From contig NC_020291.1 of the NCBI RefSeq assembly GCF_000340885.1, positions 4,897,001-4,961,000 of the forward strand: a stretch of DNA of 64,000 nt. The letters run 5' to 3'. This DNA is from Clostridium saccharoperbutylacetonicum N1-4(HMT) (lineage in GTDB: Bacteria > Bacillota > Clostridia > Clostridiales > Clostridiaceae). The translations under genes were made by a program, and so were the position numbers. Under the pieces are notes generated by a model. It ran no database searches. It saw only the letters and a list, made by a program, of their open reading frames with translations, and was not told the origin of the DNA. The number at the start of each line of letters is the position of its first letter. Position 1 is the first letter of the stretch. Below are positions 36,316 to 45,541 of the stretch, piece by piece.

Positions 36316-36759
36316 TTAATTCCCTATCCCACTATTTCTAACATATGCATAAAGAGCTAATTCATCAAGATTAATTTGTTCTATTCTATCTTGTTCCTTA
36401 ACATATGCAGAGTACTTTTTTTCCTTCAAAGTTTGAACAGTTTTTCTTTCCATCTGCTTAACAGTAAGATCTCTTCTTCTAACATTAATTTCCTGTTCTT
36501 TTTTTTCCAAATCTTTCTCTGTTGTTTCTATTCCACTTTGAAGTCCTTGAAGATAATATCTTTTCAATTTTTGATATACAACATCTTCATTTGGAGATAT
36601 TCCATTATATTTGTGAAAATTCTCATTTAATTCTTCTAGCTTTTCTTCTATCCTCTTTTTTTCTCTTTGACTTTCGGTAAATAATCTTTTGCTTTCCTCT
36701 TCCTTAGCTATTCTTATTTCAAGAAGTTTTTCTAACCCAAACTTAAACTTCTCAGCCAA
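36316..36759 (-). CDS. fliJ: Flagellar export chaperone FliJ
   Basis: 147 aa, TTG start behind a GGGGG site. Almost wholly coiled coil (about 10-130): KFGLEKLLEIRIAKEEESKRLF, then KKEQEINVRRRDLTVKQMERKTVQ. FliJ sits in the FliI hexamer like the gamma subunit in F1 and passes chaperone-substrate complexes to FlhA. Position after fliI is standard. Confidence 0.85.
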   Translation of the reverse strand: MAEKFKFGLEKLLEIRIAKEEESKRLFTESQREKKRIEEKLEELNENFHKYNGISPNEDVVYQKLKRYYLQGLQSGIETTEKDLEKKEQEINVRRRDLTVKQMERKTVQTLKEKKYSAYVKEQDRIEQINLDELALYAYVRNSGIGN

Positions 36760-36779
36760 AGTAAATCCCCCTTTATTTT

Positions 36780-36850
36780 AGTTTACAGTTTATGCCCTTT
36801 AGGGTACCCTGTGGGCAATTTACAGTTAACAGTTATGAATTAACTGTTAT
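36780..36850. repeat. GTTTACAGT-type intergenic repeat with inverted arms
   Basis: GTTTACAGTT at 36781 and TTTACAGTTAACAG near 36819 flank AGGGTACCCT, a 10-bp palindrome at 36801-36810. TAACAGTTA (36827-36835) pairs with TAACTGTTA (36841-36849). Lies between fliI and fliJ. Confidence 0.6.
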
Positions 36851-36905
36851 TATATTAATTTCTATAAATTAATTGTTATTTATAAAATTTAATAAAGATT
36901 TTCCA

Positions 36906-38222
36906 TTATTTAAACATCGATACTAAACCATTTTGTGTTTCTTCAAAACTTGATTTTTCTTCAATACCTTGACATAGAAAATCATTTAACATTTCATTAT
37001 AATTAATGGCCATATCTATTTTTCTATTACTTCCTTTTACATAAGCACCTATATTAATTAAATCTTCAGAATCTTTATAGGTAGCTAAAAGATCTCTAGC
37101 TATCGATGCAGATTTTTTATGTTCATCTGGTGCTATTTGACTCATAAGTCTGCTGACACTATTTAGTATATCTATAGCTGGATAGTGATTCTTATGCGCT
37201 AAATCTCTAGATAAAACTATATGTCCATCAAGTATACCTCTAACAGCATCTGCTATTGGTTCATTAAAATCATCCCCATCAACTAGAACTGTATAAAACG
37301 CTGTAATTGACCCATCTGCTGAAGTACCCGATCTTTCCATAAGCTTAGGAAGCTTAGCAAAAACAGAAGGAGTATATCCTTTAGTTGCTGGAGGTTCCCC
37401 TATAGCAAGTCCAACTTCTCTTTGAGCCATAGCAAATCTTGTAACTGAGTCCATCATAAGAATTACTTTTTTACCTTTATCTCTAAAGTACTCTGCTATT
37501 GCAGTGGCTGTTAATGCCCCTTTAATTCTTATTAAGGCCGGCTTGTCTGATGTAGCACATACTACAACTGATTTTTTCATACCTTCTGGTCCTAGATCCT
37601 TTTCAATAAACTCTAAAACCTCCCTGCCTCTTTCTCCAATAAGTGAAATAACATTAACATCAGCCTTAGCTTCTCTTGCTATCATACCTAAAGTAGTACT
37701 CTTACCAACTCCACTACCTGCAAAAATACCAATTCTCTGTCCATCTCCACAAGTTAAAAATCCATCAATTGCTCTAACTCCTGTTGGCATTATTTCTTTT
37801 ATTCTCTTTCTTTTCAATGGATCTGGAGCTTCATTTTCCAAAGGATACTCTTCTCCATCCATTGATATACTATCACAATCAAGAGGTTTACCAAGACCAT
37901 CAATTATATGTCCAAGTAATTTATCTGAACACTTTATACTCAGTGGTTTACGCTGTGGTACAACTCTACAGCCTGGTGAAATTCCAATAAGTTCATCTAG
38001 AGGCATAAGAATGACAAATTCCTCTTTAAAACCAACAACCTCACAATTTACCGGAAAATTTCTTTCATTATATATGATACAAAGTTCACCAACAAAAGCT
38101 TTTATTCCTTGCACTTCAATTGTAAGTCCTATTACCTTTTTTACAACACCTTCACAATATATTGTGGATATATTATTGACCTTTTTAGTCAATTTTTGAA
38201 AATCCAAATCTAGCTCTAGCAT
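36906..38222 (-). CDS. fliI: Flagellar export ATPase FliI
   Basis: 438 aa. Walker A GIFAGSGVGKST (165-176), Walker B KVILMMDSVTRFA, GERGREVLEF, and PATKGYTPSVFAKLPKLMERSG, all as in F1-beta-like type III ATPases. N-terminal ferredoxin-like domain binds FliH. Hydrolyses ATP to help load export substrates. ATG behind GGTGGAGA. Confidence 0.95.
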   Translation of the reverse strand: MLELDLDFQKLTKKVNNISTIYCEGVVKKVIGLTIEVQGIKAFVGELCIIYNERNFPVNCEVVGFKEEFVILMPLDELIGISPGCRVVPQRKPLSIKCSDKLLGHIIDGLGKPLDCDSISMDGEEYPLENEAPDPLKRKRIKEIMPTGVRAIDGFLTCGDGQRIGIFAGSGVGKSTTLGMIAREAKADVNVISLIGERGREVLEFIEKDLGPEGMKKSVVVCATSDKPALIRIKGALTATAIAEYFRDKGKKVILMMDSVTRFAMAQREVGLAIGEPPATKGYTPSVFAKLPKLMERSGTSADGSITAFYTVLVDGDDFNEPIADAVRGILDGHIVLSRDLAHKNHYPAIDILNSVSRLMSQIAPDEHKKSASIARDLLATYKDSEDLINIGAYVKGSNRKIDMAINYNEMLNDFLCQGIEEKSSFEETQNGLVSMFK

Positions 38223-38240
38223 TCTCCACCCCCACTTGTG

Positions 38241-38398
38241 CAGTTTACAGTTGTCAATTCACAGTTTACAGTTAATGATGAAATTTCTACGAAATTTCTT
38301 TTTTTATCATCTCAGCTTGTGAGTGAAATTTTAATTTTTATTCATTAAAAACTCCATAGGAGTTTTCTCCTAAACTGTAAACTGTAACTTGTAAATTG
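38241..38398. repeat. GTTTACAGT-type composite palindromic repeat
   Basis: CAGTTTACAGTT (38241-38252) and ACAGTTTACAGTTA near 38262 face AAACTGTAAACTGTAAC at 38372-38388. Between them are GAAATTTC-TAC-GAAATTTC and an AAAACTCC...GGAGTTTT stem. Fills the 176-bp gap between fliH and fliI. Confidence 0.7.
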
Positions 38399-39184
38399 TT
38401 AACTTAATAAAGCCTTTCGTATTTGTTCCATGCCAGTATCTACACCTATTTTTACAATACCACTTGGCTTTTCCAAAATTGCATTTCCTGGATTCATAAA
38501 ATCATCAGCAACTACAAAAATTTCATTTTTTATACCATAGGTCTTTGTCCATAATACCGATTGTTCTTTCAGTTCTTCAACATGAACTGAGTTAACCTTT
38601 AAAATAACATTTTCCTCTCCTTTTGAAAGCTTAAAGGCTTCTTCTATAAGGGAGTTCATAGCATCGTCTTTACTTAAAGTCTTTTGGGTAATTCCTTCTG
38701 CTATTTCCAGTGCTAATTTAACTATTTCGACCTTTTTATGTTCTAAATACTGCTCATAATTTTCATTAGCCGATTTTAAAAGTTGCTCAGCCTTAGCTAC
38801 AATTTCTGCAGCTTCAGCCTTTGCCACTTCAACATTTTCTTCATAAGCCTTTTTATATCCATCATCATATCCATTTTCAAGTCCTTGGGAATAGCCTTTT
38901 TCATAAGCCTGCTTTTCTGCTGAATCGGCTTCCATTTGTGCTCTTAGTGCTATAGCCTGCTTTTCCCTTTTAGCATCTTGAATTATTCTTTGACCAATAT
39001 CTTCATAACGCTTTAAAAGTTCTTCTGGATCAACTTGAGGTACTTTTTCAACCTGCTCTTCTTCTATTTCTTCTAGTTCAAAAGTTGGAAATTCATGTTT
39101 TTTACCAGCATATTCTGTTGAAATAACCTTGCTTTCTCCTGATTTAGCAAAGTTTTTCTTTATTAAACTATACGATGATTGCAT
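38399..39184 (-). CDS. fliH: Flagellar export regulator FliH
   Basis: 261 aa from ATG 39184 (AGAGGTG six bases upstream); the longer ORF to 39223 lies within fliG. Overlaps the fliG end by 17 bp. Central long coiled coil with AYEKGYSQGLENGYDDGYKKAYEEN, containing the GxxxG-type repeats known in FliH, then a C-terminal domain like V/F-ATPase subunit E/delta (LVKLALEIAEGITQKTLS region). Dimer that restrains and localises FliI. Confidence 0.88.
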   Translation of the reverse strand: MQSSYSLIKKNFAKSGESKVISTEYAGKKHEFPTFELEEIEEEQVEKVPQVDPEELLKRYEDIGQRIIQDAKREKQAIALRAQMEADSAEKQAYEKGYSQGLENGYDDGYKKAYEENVEVAKAEAAEIVAKAEQLLKSANENYEQYLEHKKVEIVKLALEIAEGITQKTLSKDDAMNSLIEEAFKLSKGEENVILKVNSVHVEELKEQSVLWTKTYGIKNEIFVVADDFMNPGNAILEKPSGIVKIGVDTGMEQIRKALLS

Positions 39185-40184
39185 CTTCTCCACCTCTTGA
39201 AATAATGATTTCATTTGCATCATCTAATCTTCTAATAACAGCAACAATCTTTTGTTGTGCCTTTTCAACATCAGTAATTCTAACTGGCCCTAAGAATTCC
39301 ATATCTTCCTTTAATGCAGCCGAAGCTCTCTTAGATTGATTTCTGTAAATAGAATTAGCAACCTCATCAGAACATCCCTTAAGTGCAAGTGCAAGATCAC
39401 CAGATTCAACTTCTCTAAGAATTCTTTGGATAGAAACATCATCAAGAGAAATAATGTCCTCAAATACAAACATTGAACTCTTAACTTTATCAGCAAGTTC
39501 AGCATCTTCTCTTTCTAAGCCTTCAGTTATATTCTTTTCTGTTGTTCTATCAACTTGATTTAATATTCCAACTAATGCTTCTACTCCACCTAACGAAGTC
39601 ATTTCAGTTCTTACAACTGAAGATAACTTACCTTCAAGAACAGCTTCTATTTCCTTAATTACCATTGGTGAAGTATTGCTCATAGTAGCAATTCTATATG
39701 CAACTTCACTTTGAGTATCTTCTGGCAGCTCAGCCATAACTTGAGCCGCCTTTTCTGGTTGAAGATAACATAAAATCAACGCTATTGTTTGTGGTTGTTC
39801 TGATATAATTACATTTAGCAATTGATGCGAATCTGCTTTTCTCGCAATTGAGAACGGTCTGTATTGAGCAGTAGCCTCAGATACTTTTTCTAAGATTTCA
39901 CTTGCTCTTTGAGATCCTAACGCCTTTGATAATAAAGTTTTAGCGTAATCCATACCGCCTTCAACAATATAATCTCTTGCCTTATTTATTTGTAAAAACT
40001 CATTTAATATTTCTTCTCTTTGTTCTGATGTAACAGAAGTAATATTAGCAATTTCATAAGTTATTTTTTGAATTTCATTTTCTGGCAATTTCTTCAGTAT
40101 ACCAGATGAAGCCTCTGGACCAAGTGTTATAAATAATATTGCTGCTTTATGCACTCCAGTCAATTTCATTTCTTCCTTTGGCAT
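39168..40184 (-). CDS. fliG: Flagellar motor switch protein FliG
   Basis: 338 aa from ATG 40184, with AGAGGTG upstream; GTG at 40193 is in that site. N domain LTGVHKAAILFITLGPEASSGILKKL, middle EHPQ-like SEQPQTIALILCYLQPEKAAQVMAELPED, C domain with FVFEDIISLDDVSIQRILREV and the charged torque helix ending VRITDVEKAQQKIVAVIRRL. Binds FliF and transmits torque from the stator. Starts 5 bp after fliF. Confidence 0.95.
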   Translation of the reverse strand: MPKEEMKLTGVHKAAILFITLGPEASSGILKKLPENEIQKITYEIANITSVTSEQREEILNEFLQINKARDYIVEGGMDYAKTLLSKALGSQRASEILEKVSEATAQYRPFSIARKADSHQLLNVIISEQPQTIALILCYLQPEKAAQVMAELPEDTQSEVAYRIATMSNTSPMVIKEIEAVLEGKLSSVVRTEMTSLGGVEALVGILNQVDRTTEKNITEGLEREDAELADKVKSSMFVFEDIISLDDVSIQRILREVESGDLALALKGCSDEVANSIYRNQSKRASAALKEDMEFLGPVRITDVEKAQQKIVAVIRRLDDANEIIISRGGEDAIIV

Positions 40185-40189
40185 ACTTA

Positions 40190-41761
40190 TCACCTCTCAC
40201 TTTCAGTCAACCAAGACTTGATAATTTCAACAACTTGATCTGGTTTTTCCATTGCATATTTCTTAATTTCTTCTTCTAAATGTGACTTCTTAGTCTTAGT
40301 CTCAAATTCAATAGGTTCAAATGTTTCTGGTTCTTTAGGTATTATCGAATCATCAATTAATGTATCTAATAATTGAGCTTCTTCTTCTTGTTTCTTTCTT
40401 CTCTTTCTCATGAAGACTATAATACCTGCAATAGCTGCTGCTAAAATGATCGTTCCTAAGATTCCAGCAATAACCATCATTCTATTTCTACTTTCACTTG
40501 CTACTTGAGCATTCATTGCATCTATATCTTTTTGAGCATCTGCCTGCGCTGTTGTATCAAATGCCATACCAAGGACTGATACTTTATCTCCTCTAAGTGC
40601 GTCATATCCAATAACATTTGCAACTGCATTTTCAAGTGCCTGTTGCTGTGTTGCATCTAAATTCCCATCAATAATAACTGATGCTGTAACTCTCTTTATT
40701 GCACCTTGTGCACTTATAGTCTTAGATTCACTTTTACCAACTTCATAATTAGTTTTTTGATTTTCTTTGCTTGAAGTTGAATTATTTGCATTATTAGTAA
40801 TTTGATTAGACATATTATTATCTACAGGGCTTTGACTTGTAGCTCCTGTACTTCCAGTGTTTGCTTCTTTATTATTTTCTTGACTAATAATAACCTTATT
40901 AGGATCAACAGTAGTTTTTGTATCCTGCTTTGAATCAAAATCCAAATCAACATTAACACTAGCTTTAACTTTATTTTTACCAATAATAGGCTCTAATTGA
41001 TTAATAATTGCTTTTTGAAGCTTATCTTCCTGAGCTTTTACTGCTGCCTGCTGCTTTGAAAGAGCTTCAGAACTAATAGAACCATTTTGCTCAGAATTAA
41101 TATCCTTGGTTAATAAGTTCATTTTTCCATCAACAATATTAACATTTTCTTTAGGAATATTTTGACTTGCTCCAGATACAATTGCCACAATTGCTTTAAC
41201 CTGATCTTCACTTAAAGTCTGTCCATTCTTTAGCATCAAAGTAACTGATGCTGTACCAGGCTTTTTATCCTTTGCAAATACAGAATCCTGAGCTTCTGTA
41301 ATATGTACCCTTGCGTCCTGCACTTGAGGAAAACTTTTTATAGTTTTTTCCAGTTCCCCTTCTTGCATTCTAAGTTTCTTAATTTTAAACTCTTCATCTG
41401 TCATACCAAAGGAACTTGCGTTATCCATAAGTTCATAACCCTTGCTTCCAGATGTAAGAGTTGGTGCCAACTCTAATCTCAATTTATCTTTTTGATCTTT
41501 TGGAACCCAAATAGTATTAGTATTACTGTCTATTTTCGTTTCAATTTTTTGATCGTTCAGCTTCGTTATTACAGTTTGAGCATCAGCTGGATCAAGATTT
41601 GCAAACAAAATATCATATTTATTAGATGATGAATAGACAACTCCACTAACTATAGCTATAATCACTGCTAAAATAGATACAATTATAGCTATTTTTATCT
41701 TCTTGTTTTGGGATTTAAACTTTTCCAAAAGCCCCTTAACTTTCTCTAAAAGTTTTTTCAT
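40190..41761 (-). CDS. fliF: Flagellar MS-ring protein FliF
   Basis: 523 aa. Two membrane helices (about 23-45 and 436-456) enclose periplasmic-type ring domains (YscJ-like: YDILFANLDPADAQTVITKL; FELMDNASSFGMTDEEFKIK-like stretch). The C-terminal tail, VEIIKSWLTES, is the FliG-binding helix. The Asn/Ser-rich spacer (about 295-335) is a typical beta-collar region. First ring assembled in the membrane. Confidence 0.95.
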   Translation of the reverse strand: MKKLLEKVKGLLEKFKSQNKKIKIAIIVSILAVIIAIVSGVVYSSSNKYDILFANLDPADAQTVITKLNDQKIETKIDSNTNTIWVPKDQKDKLRLELAPTLTSGSKGYELMDNASSFGMTDEEFKIKKLRMQEGELEKTIKSFPQVQDARVHITEAQDSVFAKDKKPGTASVTLMLKNGQTLSEDQVKAIVAIVSGASQNIPKENVNIVDGKMNLLTKDINSEQNGSISSEALSKQQAAVKAQEDKLQKAIINQLEPIIGKNKVKASVNVDLDFDSKQDTKTTVDPNKVIISQENNKEANTGSTGATSQSPVDNNMSNQITNNANNSTSSKENQKTNYEVGKSESKTISAQGAIKRVTASVIIDGNLDATQQQALENAVANVIGYDALRGDKVSVLGMAFDTTAQADAQKDIDAMNAQVASESRNRMMVIAGILGTIILAAAIAGIIVFMRKRRKKQEEEAQLLDTLIDDSIIPKEPETFEPIEFETKTKKSHLEEEIKKYAMEKPDQVVEIIKSWLTESER

Positions 41762-41781
41762 TATTTAGCTCTCCTCACCTA

Positions 41782-42099
41782 CTACAATTGCAACCTTGAT
41801 AATTGATTATAACCTTCCAATAACTTGTCTCTAGTTTGAGTTAAAAACTGTAAACTTAGACTAGCTTCTTGATTTTTAATCATAACGTCATCTACGCTAA
41901 CATCTTCACCCTTAATAAATCTTGTTGCAGTTGAATCAGCTGTTGAAAGCTTGTTATTTGTATCTTCCAAACACTTTTTCAAAACATCTCCGAAACCAAC
42001 AACACCTTCATTAGTTTCACTATTTTCATTACCACTAATCTCATTAAATTTACTATTAAATCTCGCTTGATTTATAGCAAAATTATCCTCTATTCTCAT
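41782..42099 (-). CDS. fliE: Flagellar hook-basal body protein FliE
   Basis: 105 aa. C-terminal half is diagnostic: GFGDVLKKCLEDTNNKLSTADS, GEDVSVDDVMIKNQEASLSLQFLTQTRDKLLEGYNQL. Joins the MS ring and export gate to the rod. GGGGGAAATG region upstream gives the ribosome site. Confidence 0.92.
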   Translation of the reverse strand: MRIEDNFAINQARFNSKFNEISGNENSETNEGVVGFGDVLKKCLEDTNNKLSTADSTATRFIKGEDVSVDDVMIKNQEASLSLQFLTQTRDKLLEGYNQLSRLQL

Positions 42100-42112
42100 A
42101 AATCATTTCCCC

Positions 42113-42520
42113 CTACTTTCCAATTTCCAAAGCTTTTGAAAACATGCTTTTCAAAGCATTAAAAGTGTCAACATTAGCCTCATAAGATCTTGATGCCACC
42201 ATCATATCTGCCATTTCATTTAAAACATTAACATTTGGCATAGTCACATACCCATTTTTATCTGCATCTGGATGTGTTGGATCATATACTTTTCTCAATG
42301 GAGATGAATCCTTTTCAATTTTAACTGCTTTAACTCCAGCCATTTCTTTATTGGCATCTAGCGCCTCTTGAAACACGGCTACTTTTCTAACATATGGTCC
42401 ACTTCCATCTGCACTCCTTGTTGTATTGGCATTAGCCATATTAGAAGTTATGGTATCCATTCTCAATCTTTCCGCTGAAAGACCAGTTGCACTTATTTGC
42501 ATAGAACTAAATGCGTTCAT
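42113..42520 (-). CDS. flgC: Flagellar rod protein FlgC
   Basis: 135 aa. N-terminal [32 protein letters not shown], central [37 protein letters not shown]. Complete at normal length. Proximal rod subunit. Confidence 0.95.
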   Translation of the reverse strand: MNAFSSMQISATGLSAERLRMDTITSNMANANTTRSADGSGPYVRKVAVFQEALDANKEMAGVKAVKIEKDSSPLRKVYDPTHPDADKNGYVTMPNVNVLNEMADMMVASRSYEANVDTFNALKSMFSKALEIGK

Positions 42521-42595
42521 TCACAATTCCCCCTTATTAATAAACACTAAATGTATTGTTGTTTTATACCCTATTTTTTGTAATAAAACACCCTA

Positions 42596-42994
42596 TTATT
42601 TCATTACAGTTCTTAAGTCATTAAATTTATGATTTATTTCAGTAATCAAAGCATTATACTTCAGCGTATTAGCTGCTTGATTAACTTTTTCAATATCTAA
42701 ATCCACATTATTCCCATCATTTTTCATACTAGTACTCTTATCTTGTTCAATTGTAACATTGTCACCATTTGAATTGTTACTAGCTAAATGAGCTGAATTT
42801 GTTCTCTTTAGTTCAAAATTTGATGAATCAGATTTTTCTAAATTTTCTTCAAAAACCACATTAAATCTCTTATAATCTTTTGTGTTAACATTTGCCATAT
42901 TATTAGCTATGGCTTTTGCCCTAATATTCGATGCATTAATACCTAATTTTAATAAATCATAGGTACCATCAGTTCCAATAAACCCCGTTCCCAT
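42596..42994 (-). CDS. flgB: Flagellar rod protein FlgB
   Basis: 132 aa. LLKLGINASNIRAKAIANNMANVNTKDYKRFNV is the FlgB form of the rod motif; ends NQAANTLKYNALITEINHKFNDLRTVM. First clear gene of the long flagellar operon; AGGAAGTG precedes ATG. Confidence 0.93.
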   Translation of the reverse strand: MGTGFIGTDGTYDLLKLGINASNIRAKAIANNMANVNTKDYKRFNVVFEENLEKSDSSNFELKRTNSAHLASNNSNGDNVTIEQDKSTSMKNDGNNVDLDIEKVNQAANTLKYNALITEINHKFNDLRTVMK

Positions 42995-43314
42995 TAATTC
43001 ACTTCCTCACATTCTCTCTTTAAATTTCAATTAACAAATTCTATAATTCCTTTATATTTAATGATACCCTAAATATAATAATTTGTAAAATTAAATATAA
43101 TTTTATCTAAGTATGTTTTTTATAAAAATATATATATTTATTATAAAATAAATAGATTTATTTTACCATAAATTTTTGAAAATTTCTCTAGTATTTTTAT
43201 TTATTCTATAATATATAACAAATTTAGTTAAAACTCTGTTATTAATTCGCATTTTTTGTCTTTATAGCACCCTTAATTAAACAGAATTATTATTTTCTAG
43301 AATCTTCTGCACGA
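42995..43314. other. AT-rich non-coding leader upstream of flgB
   Basis: About 320 bp with no supportable gene, almost entirely A/T (runs such as TATATATATTTATTATAAAA near 43125-43145). It must hold the promoter for the fla/che-type operon that starts at flgB; I could not choose one -10/-35 pair with confidence. Confidence 0.5.
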
Positions 43315-43361
43315 AAATAGGTAGTTTTAATTACAATGTACGTAATTAAAACTACCTATTT
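43315..43361 (-). terminator. Intrinsic terminator after the flagellin-like gene
   Basis: 20-bp perfect arms (43315-43334 and 43342-43361; AAATAGGTAGTTTTAATTAC and complement) with a 7-nt loop, 55 bp past the flagellin stop on the minus strand. It separates that gene from the flgB operon. Confidence 0.8.
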
Positions 43362-43415
43362 AAAATCCATGCTCTCATAAGCTATAATAATTCTACATTA
43401 ATATAAATATTCATT

Positions 43416-44315
43416 CTATCTAACACTTGCTAATACATTTAAAGCATTTTGTGGTAATTTATTACTTTGAGCCATAAGCGCTATAGACGCTTGATAAATC
43501 ACCTGTGTTCTTGATAGTTGAAGTGATTCTTCTGCAATATCTGCATCTTCAATACTGCTTTGTGCACTTGTAAGGGATTGATTCATACCTGAAATATCAT
43601 CTAAAGTATCATTTAATCTTGATTGAATAGCTCCATATTTACTTCTTGCGGAACTAATCAATTTACCAGCATAATCTGTCCAATCAATGTTAGTTTGTAA
43701 TTTTGTTGTATCTGTAACATCAATATTGGCAATTCCTGTTGCTGTATTTGTCAAATTATAAAAAGGAACATCAATACTCTGATCTGGAAGTGCACCAATT
43801 GTTGACTGCCTATTTACCGGAGTTTGATTATCAAGAGGCAACTTAGCAGTTAATGCGGATGGCGATGCTACTAATGTTGGATCTTGTGCTAATGTAGCCC
43901 CAGAGTTCGACATAGCAATTCCATTAAACTTAGTATTTTTAGCTAAGTAATCTAAATCTTCTTTAATTTTATCAATTTCAGTTTGAATTATTTGTCTATC
44001 CTCTGGTCTAGTAGTTCCTGTCGCAGCTTTAACTGATAATTCTTTAAGTCTCGTTACATTATTATTCATTTCCTGCAATGCTCCATCAAAGGTTTGAAGC
44101 ATTGAATTTGTGTCTTGAATATTTTGACTTGCCGCATCTCTACTTAATAAACTTATCTTTATATTTCCTGCCTCAGCTATTTTTCCAGGGTTATCTTTAG
44201 CAGAATTAAGCTTCAAACCAGAACCAATATTATTCATTGCTTTTGAGTTTTGCACCAAGGTTCTCTTATAATTTTTATATATCCCTTCTGAAAACATATT
44301 ATGACTTAATCTCAA
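43416..44315 (-). CDS. Flagellin-family protein, minor or short flagellin
   Basis: 299 aa, TTG start 8 bases after AAGGAG. N-terminal RLSHNMFSEGIYKNYKRTLVQN, then LNSAKDNPGKIAEAGNI replaces the usual RINRAGDDAAG, and the C-terminal IEDADIAEESLQLSRTQVIYQASIALMAQSN is flagellin-like. The central variable domain is small. The divergent D0/D1 suggests a minor flagellin or junction-type subunit rather than the main filament. No FliW/CsrA genes nearby. Own terminator downstream, so separately controlled; a sigma-D promoter is expected but I could not assign it. Confidence 0.8.
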   Translation of the reverse strand: MRLSHNMFSEGIYKNYKRTLVQNSKAMNNIGSGLKLNSAKDNPGKIAEAGNIKISLLSRDAASQNIQDTNSMLQTFDGALQEMNNNVTRLKELSVKAATGTTRPEDRQIIQTEIDKIKEDLDYLAKNTKFNGIAMSNSGATLAQDPTLVASPSALTAKLPLDNQTPVNRQSTIGALPDQSIDVPFYNLTNTATGIANIDVTDTTKLQTNIDWTDYAGKLISSARSKYGAIQSRLNDTLDDISGMNQSLTSAQSSIEDADIAEESLQLSRTQVIYQASIALMAQSNKLPQNALNVLASVR

Positions 44316-44526
44316 TCATATCACTCCTTAATTCAATGCCGCATTTTTATTATATTTAAAGCATTATCATAATTCTTTATACTAACTTATTTGACTAATT
44401 CCAATTAGTTTCTATCTTTTTTTATTATCGTATTTTATATAAAAAACTTAACAATTATTTTTGTAATACTCAGAATCAAAGCTTTCAATTTCTTCAGGCG
44501 TACCTAAACTTCTTACATGACAAGTC

Positions 44527-45507
44527 CTAAACTTCATCAACACAAAAACCACCAATAATAATTTTATTTCCAGTACTAGTACTATTCCTTTTATCACTTA
44601 CTATCATCGTTAAGGTATGCTCAGCATCTTCTAAATCAATTAAATTAATAGTGTTTGTAAAATATCCATCTGAATCCATATACAAATCAATATTAAAAGT
44701 ATAATTATCTAGTTTACATTGCAATATTCCTGAATCTCTAGATAATAGATTCATCATACTTAAATATTTCCCTTTAAATCTAAATATAACACCATCACCT
44801 ATAGATTCAGTTATTGCGGCATTATCAAACTTATTATTTAATTTGAAACTTTCTTCTGCCCAATGCCCATAATATTCTATATTCTTATTATCATAGGAAT
44901 TTATTTTAGGATTTTTAAAAATATAATTCGAAATTGTATCTTCATTCAATTCCACTCTTACGTCACTTATATTAATTAGTTCCAAATTTTCTTTTATTAT
45001 TTCAATATACAAATTATGTCCTACATCATTTGGATGTAAATTATCAATCGCTATATCATCCCATTTAATTTCTCTAGAACCAATCTTTTTCCACACTTCA
45101 TCTTGAATATCTATAATAGGAATATTATAATAATATGCTATTTTTTTATGTATACTTGTGCTGCTATCTGCTAAACCTGTAGGAAAATCAATAATCATGA
45201 TTTTTTGTGTTATTTTGGCACATTCTCTAATTAAGCCTTCAAAATATTTACTTATATCAACTGAAGTATATATCCTATCATTTACTGCAAATTCAACAAA
45301 AATCACGTCTGGTTTAAAATCCCCTAAATCTCTTTTTAATCTAAAAAGTCCAAAATGAGACGCTGTACCTCCACACCCTAAATTTTTAATTTTTATATCT
45401 TTATATTTGTCATTCAAATATTGTTCTAGCTTATATACATAAGATTTTTCATATGTACTAGCACCTGCTCCTTCTGTTATGGAACCACCTATTATTGCTA
45501 TGTTCAT
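44527..45507 (-). CDS. SGNH/GDSL hydrolase, putative glycan O-acetylesterase
   Basis: 326 aa from ATG 45507; the longer ORF's ATG overlaps the GGGAG site. SGNH blocks: IGGSITEGAGAS (Ser), GCGGTASH (Gly), FVEFAVNDR (Asn), and DNLHPNDVGH (catalytic Asp-His). Residues after 195 form a second beta-rich domain (possibly carbohydrate-binding). No signal peptide, so it acts in the cytosol on nucleotide- or lipid-linked sugars, or on flagellin before export. Last gene of the sugar island next to flagellin. Confidence 0.85.
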   Translation of the reverse strand: MNIAIIGGSITEGAGASTYEKSYVYKLEQYLNDKYKDIKIKNLGCGGTASHFGLFRLKRDLGDFKPDVIFVEFAVNDRIYTSVDISKYFEGLIRECAKITQKIMIIDFPTGLADSSTSIHKKIAYYYNIPIIDIQDEVWKKIGSREIKWDDIAIDNLHPNDVGHNLYIEIIKENLELINISDVRVELNEDTISNYIFKNPKINSYDNKNIEYYGHWAEESFKLNNKFDNAAITESIGDGVIFRFKGKYLSMMNLLSRDSGILQCKLDNYTFNIDLYMDSDGYFTNTINLIDLEDAEHTLTMIVSDKRNSTSTGNKIIIGGFCVDEV

Positions 45508-45541
45508 TTTTAATTCTCCCATTATTCTAATTAATCTACTT

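Noticed and set aside
37504..38199. 231-codon open frame antisense to fliI
   Set aside because: It mirrors the codon pattern of a strongly conserved gene; no ribosome site and no recognisable domain.
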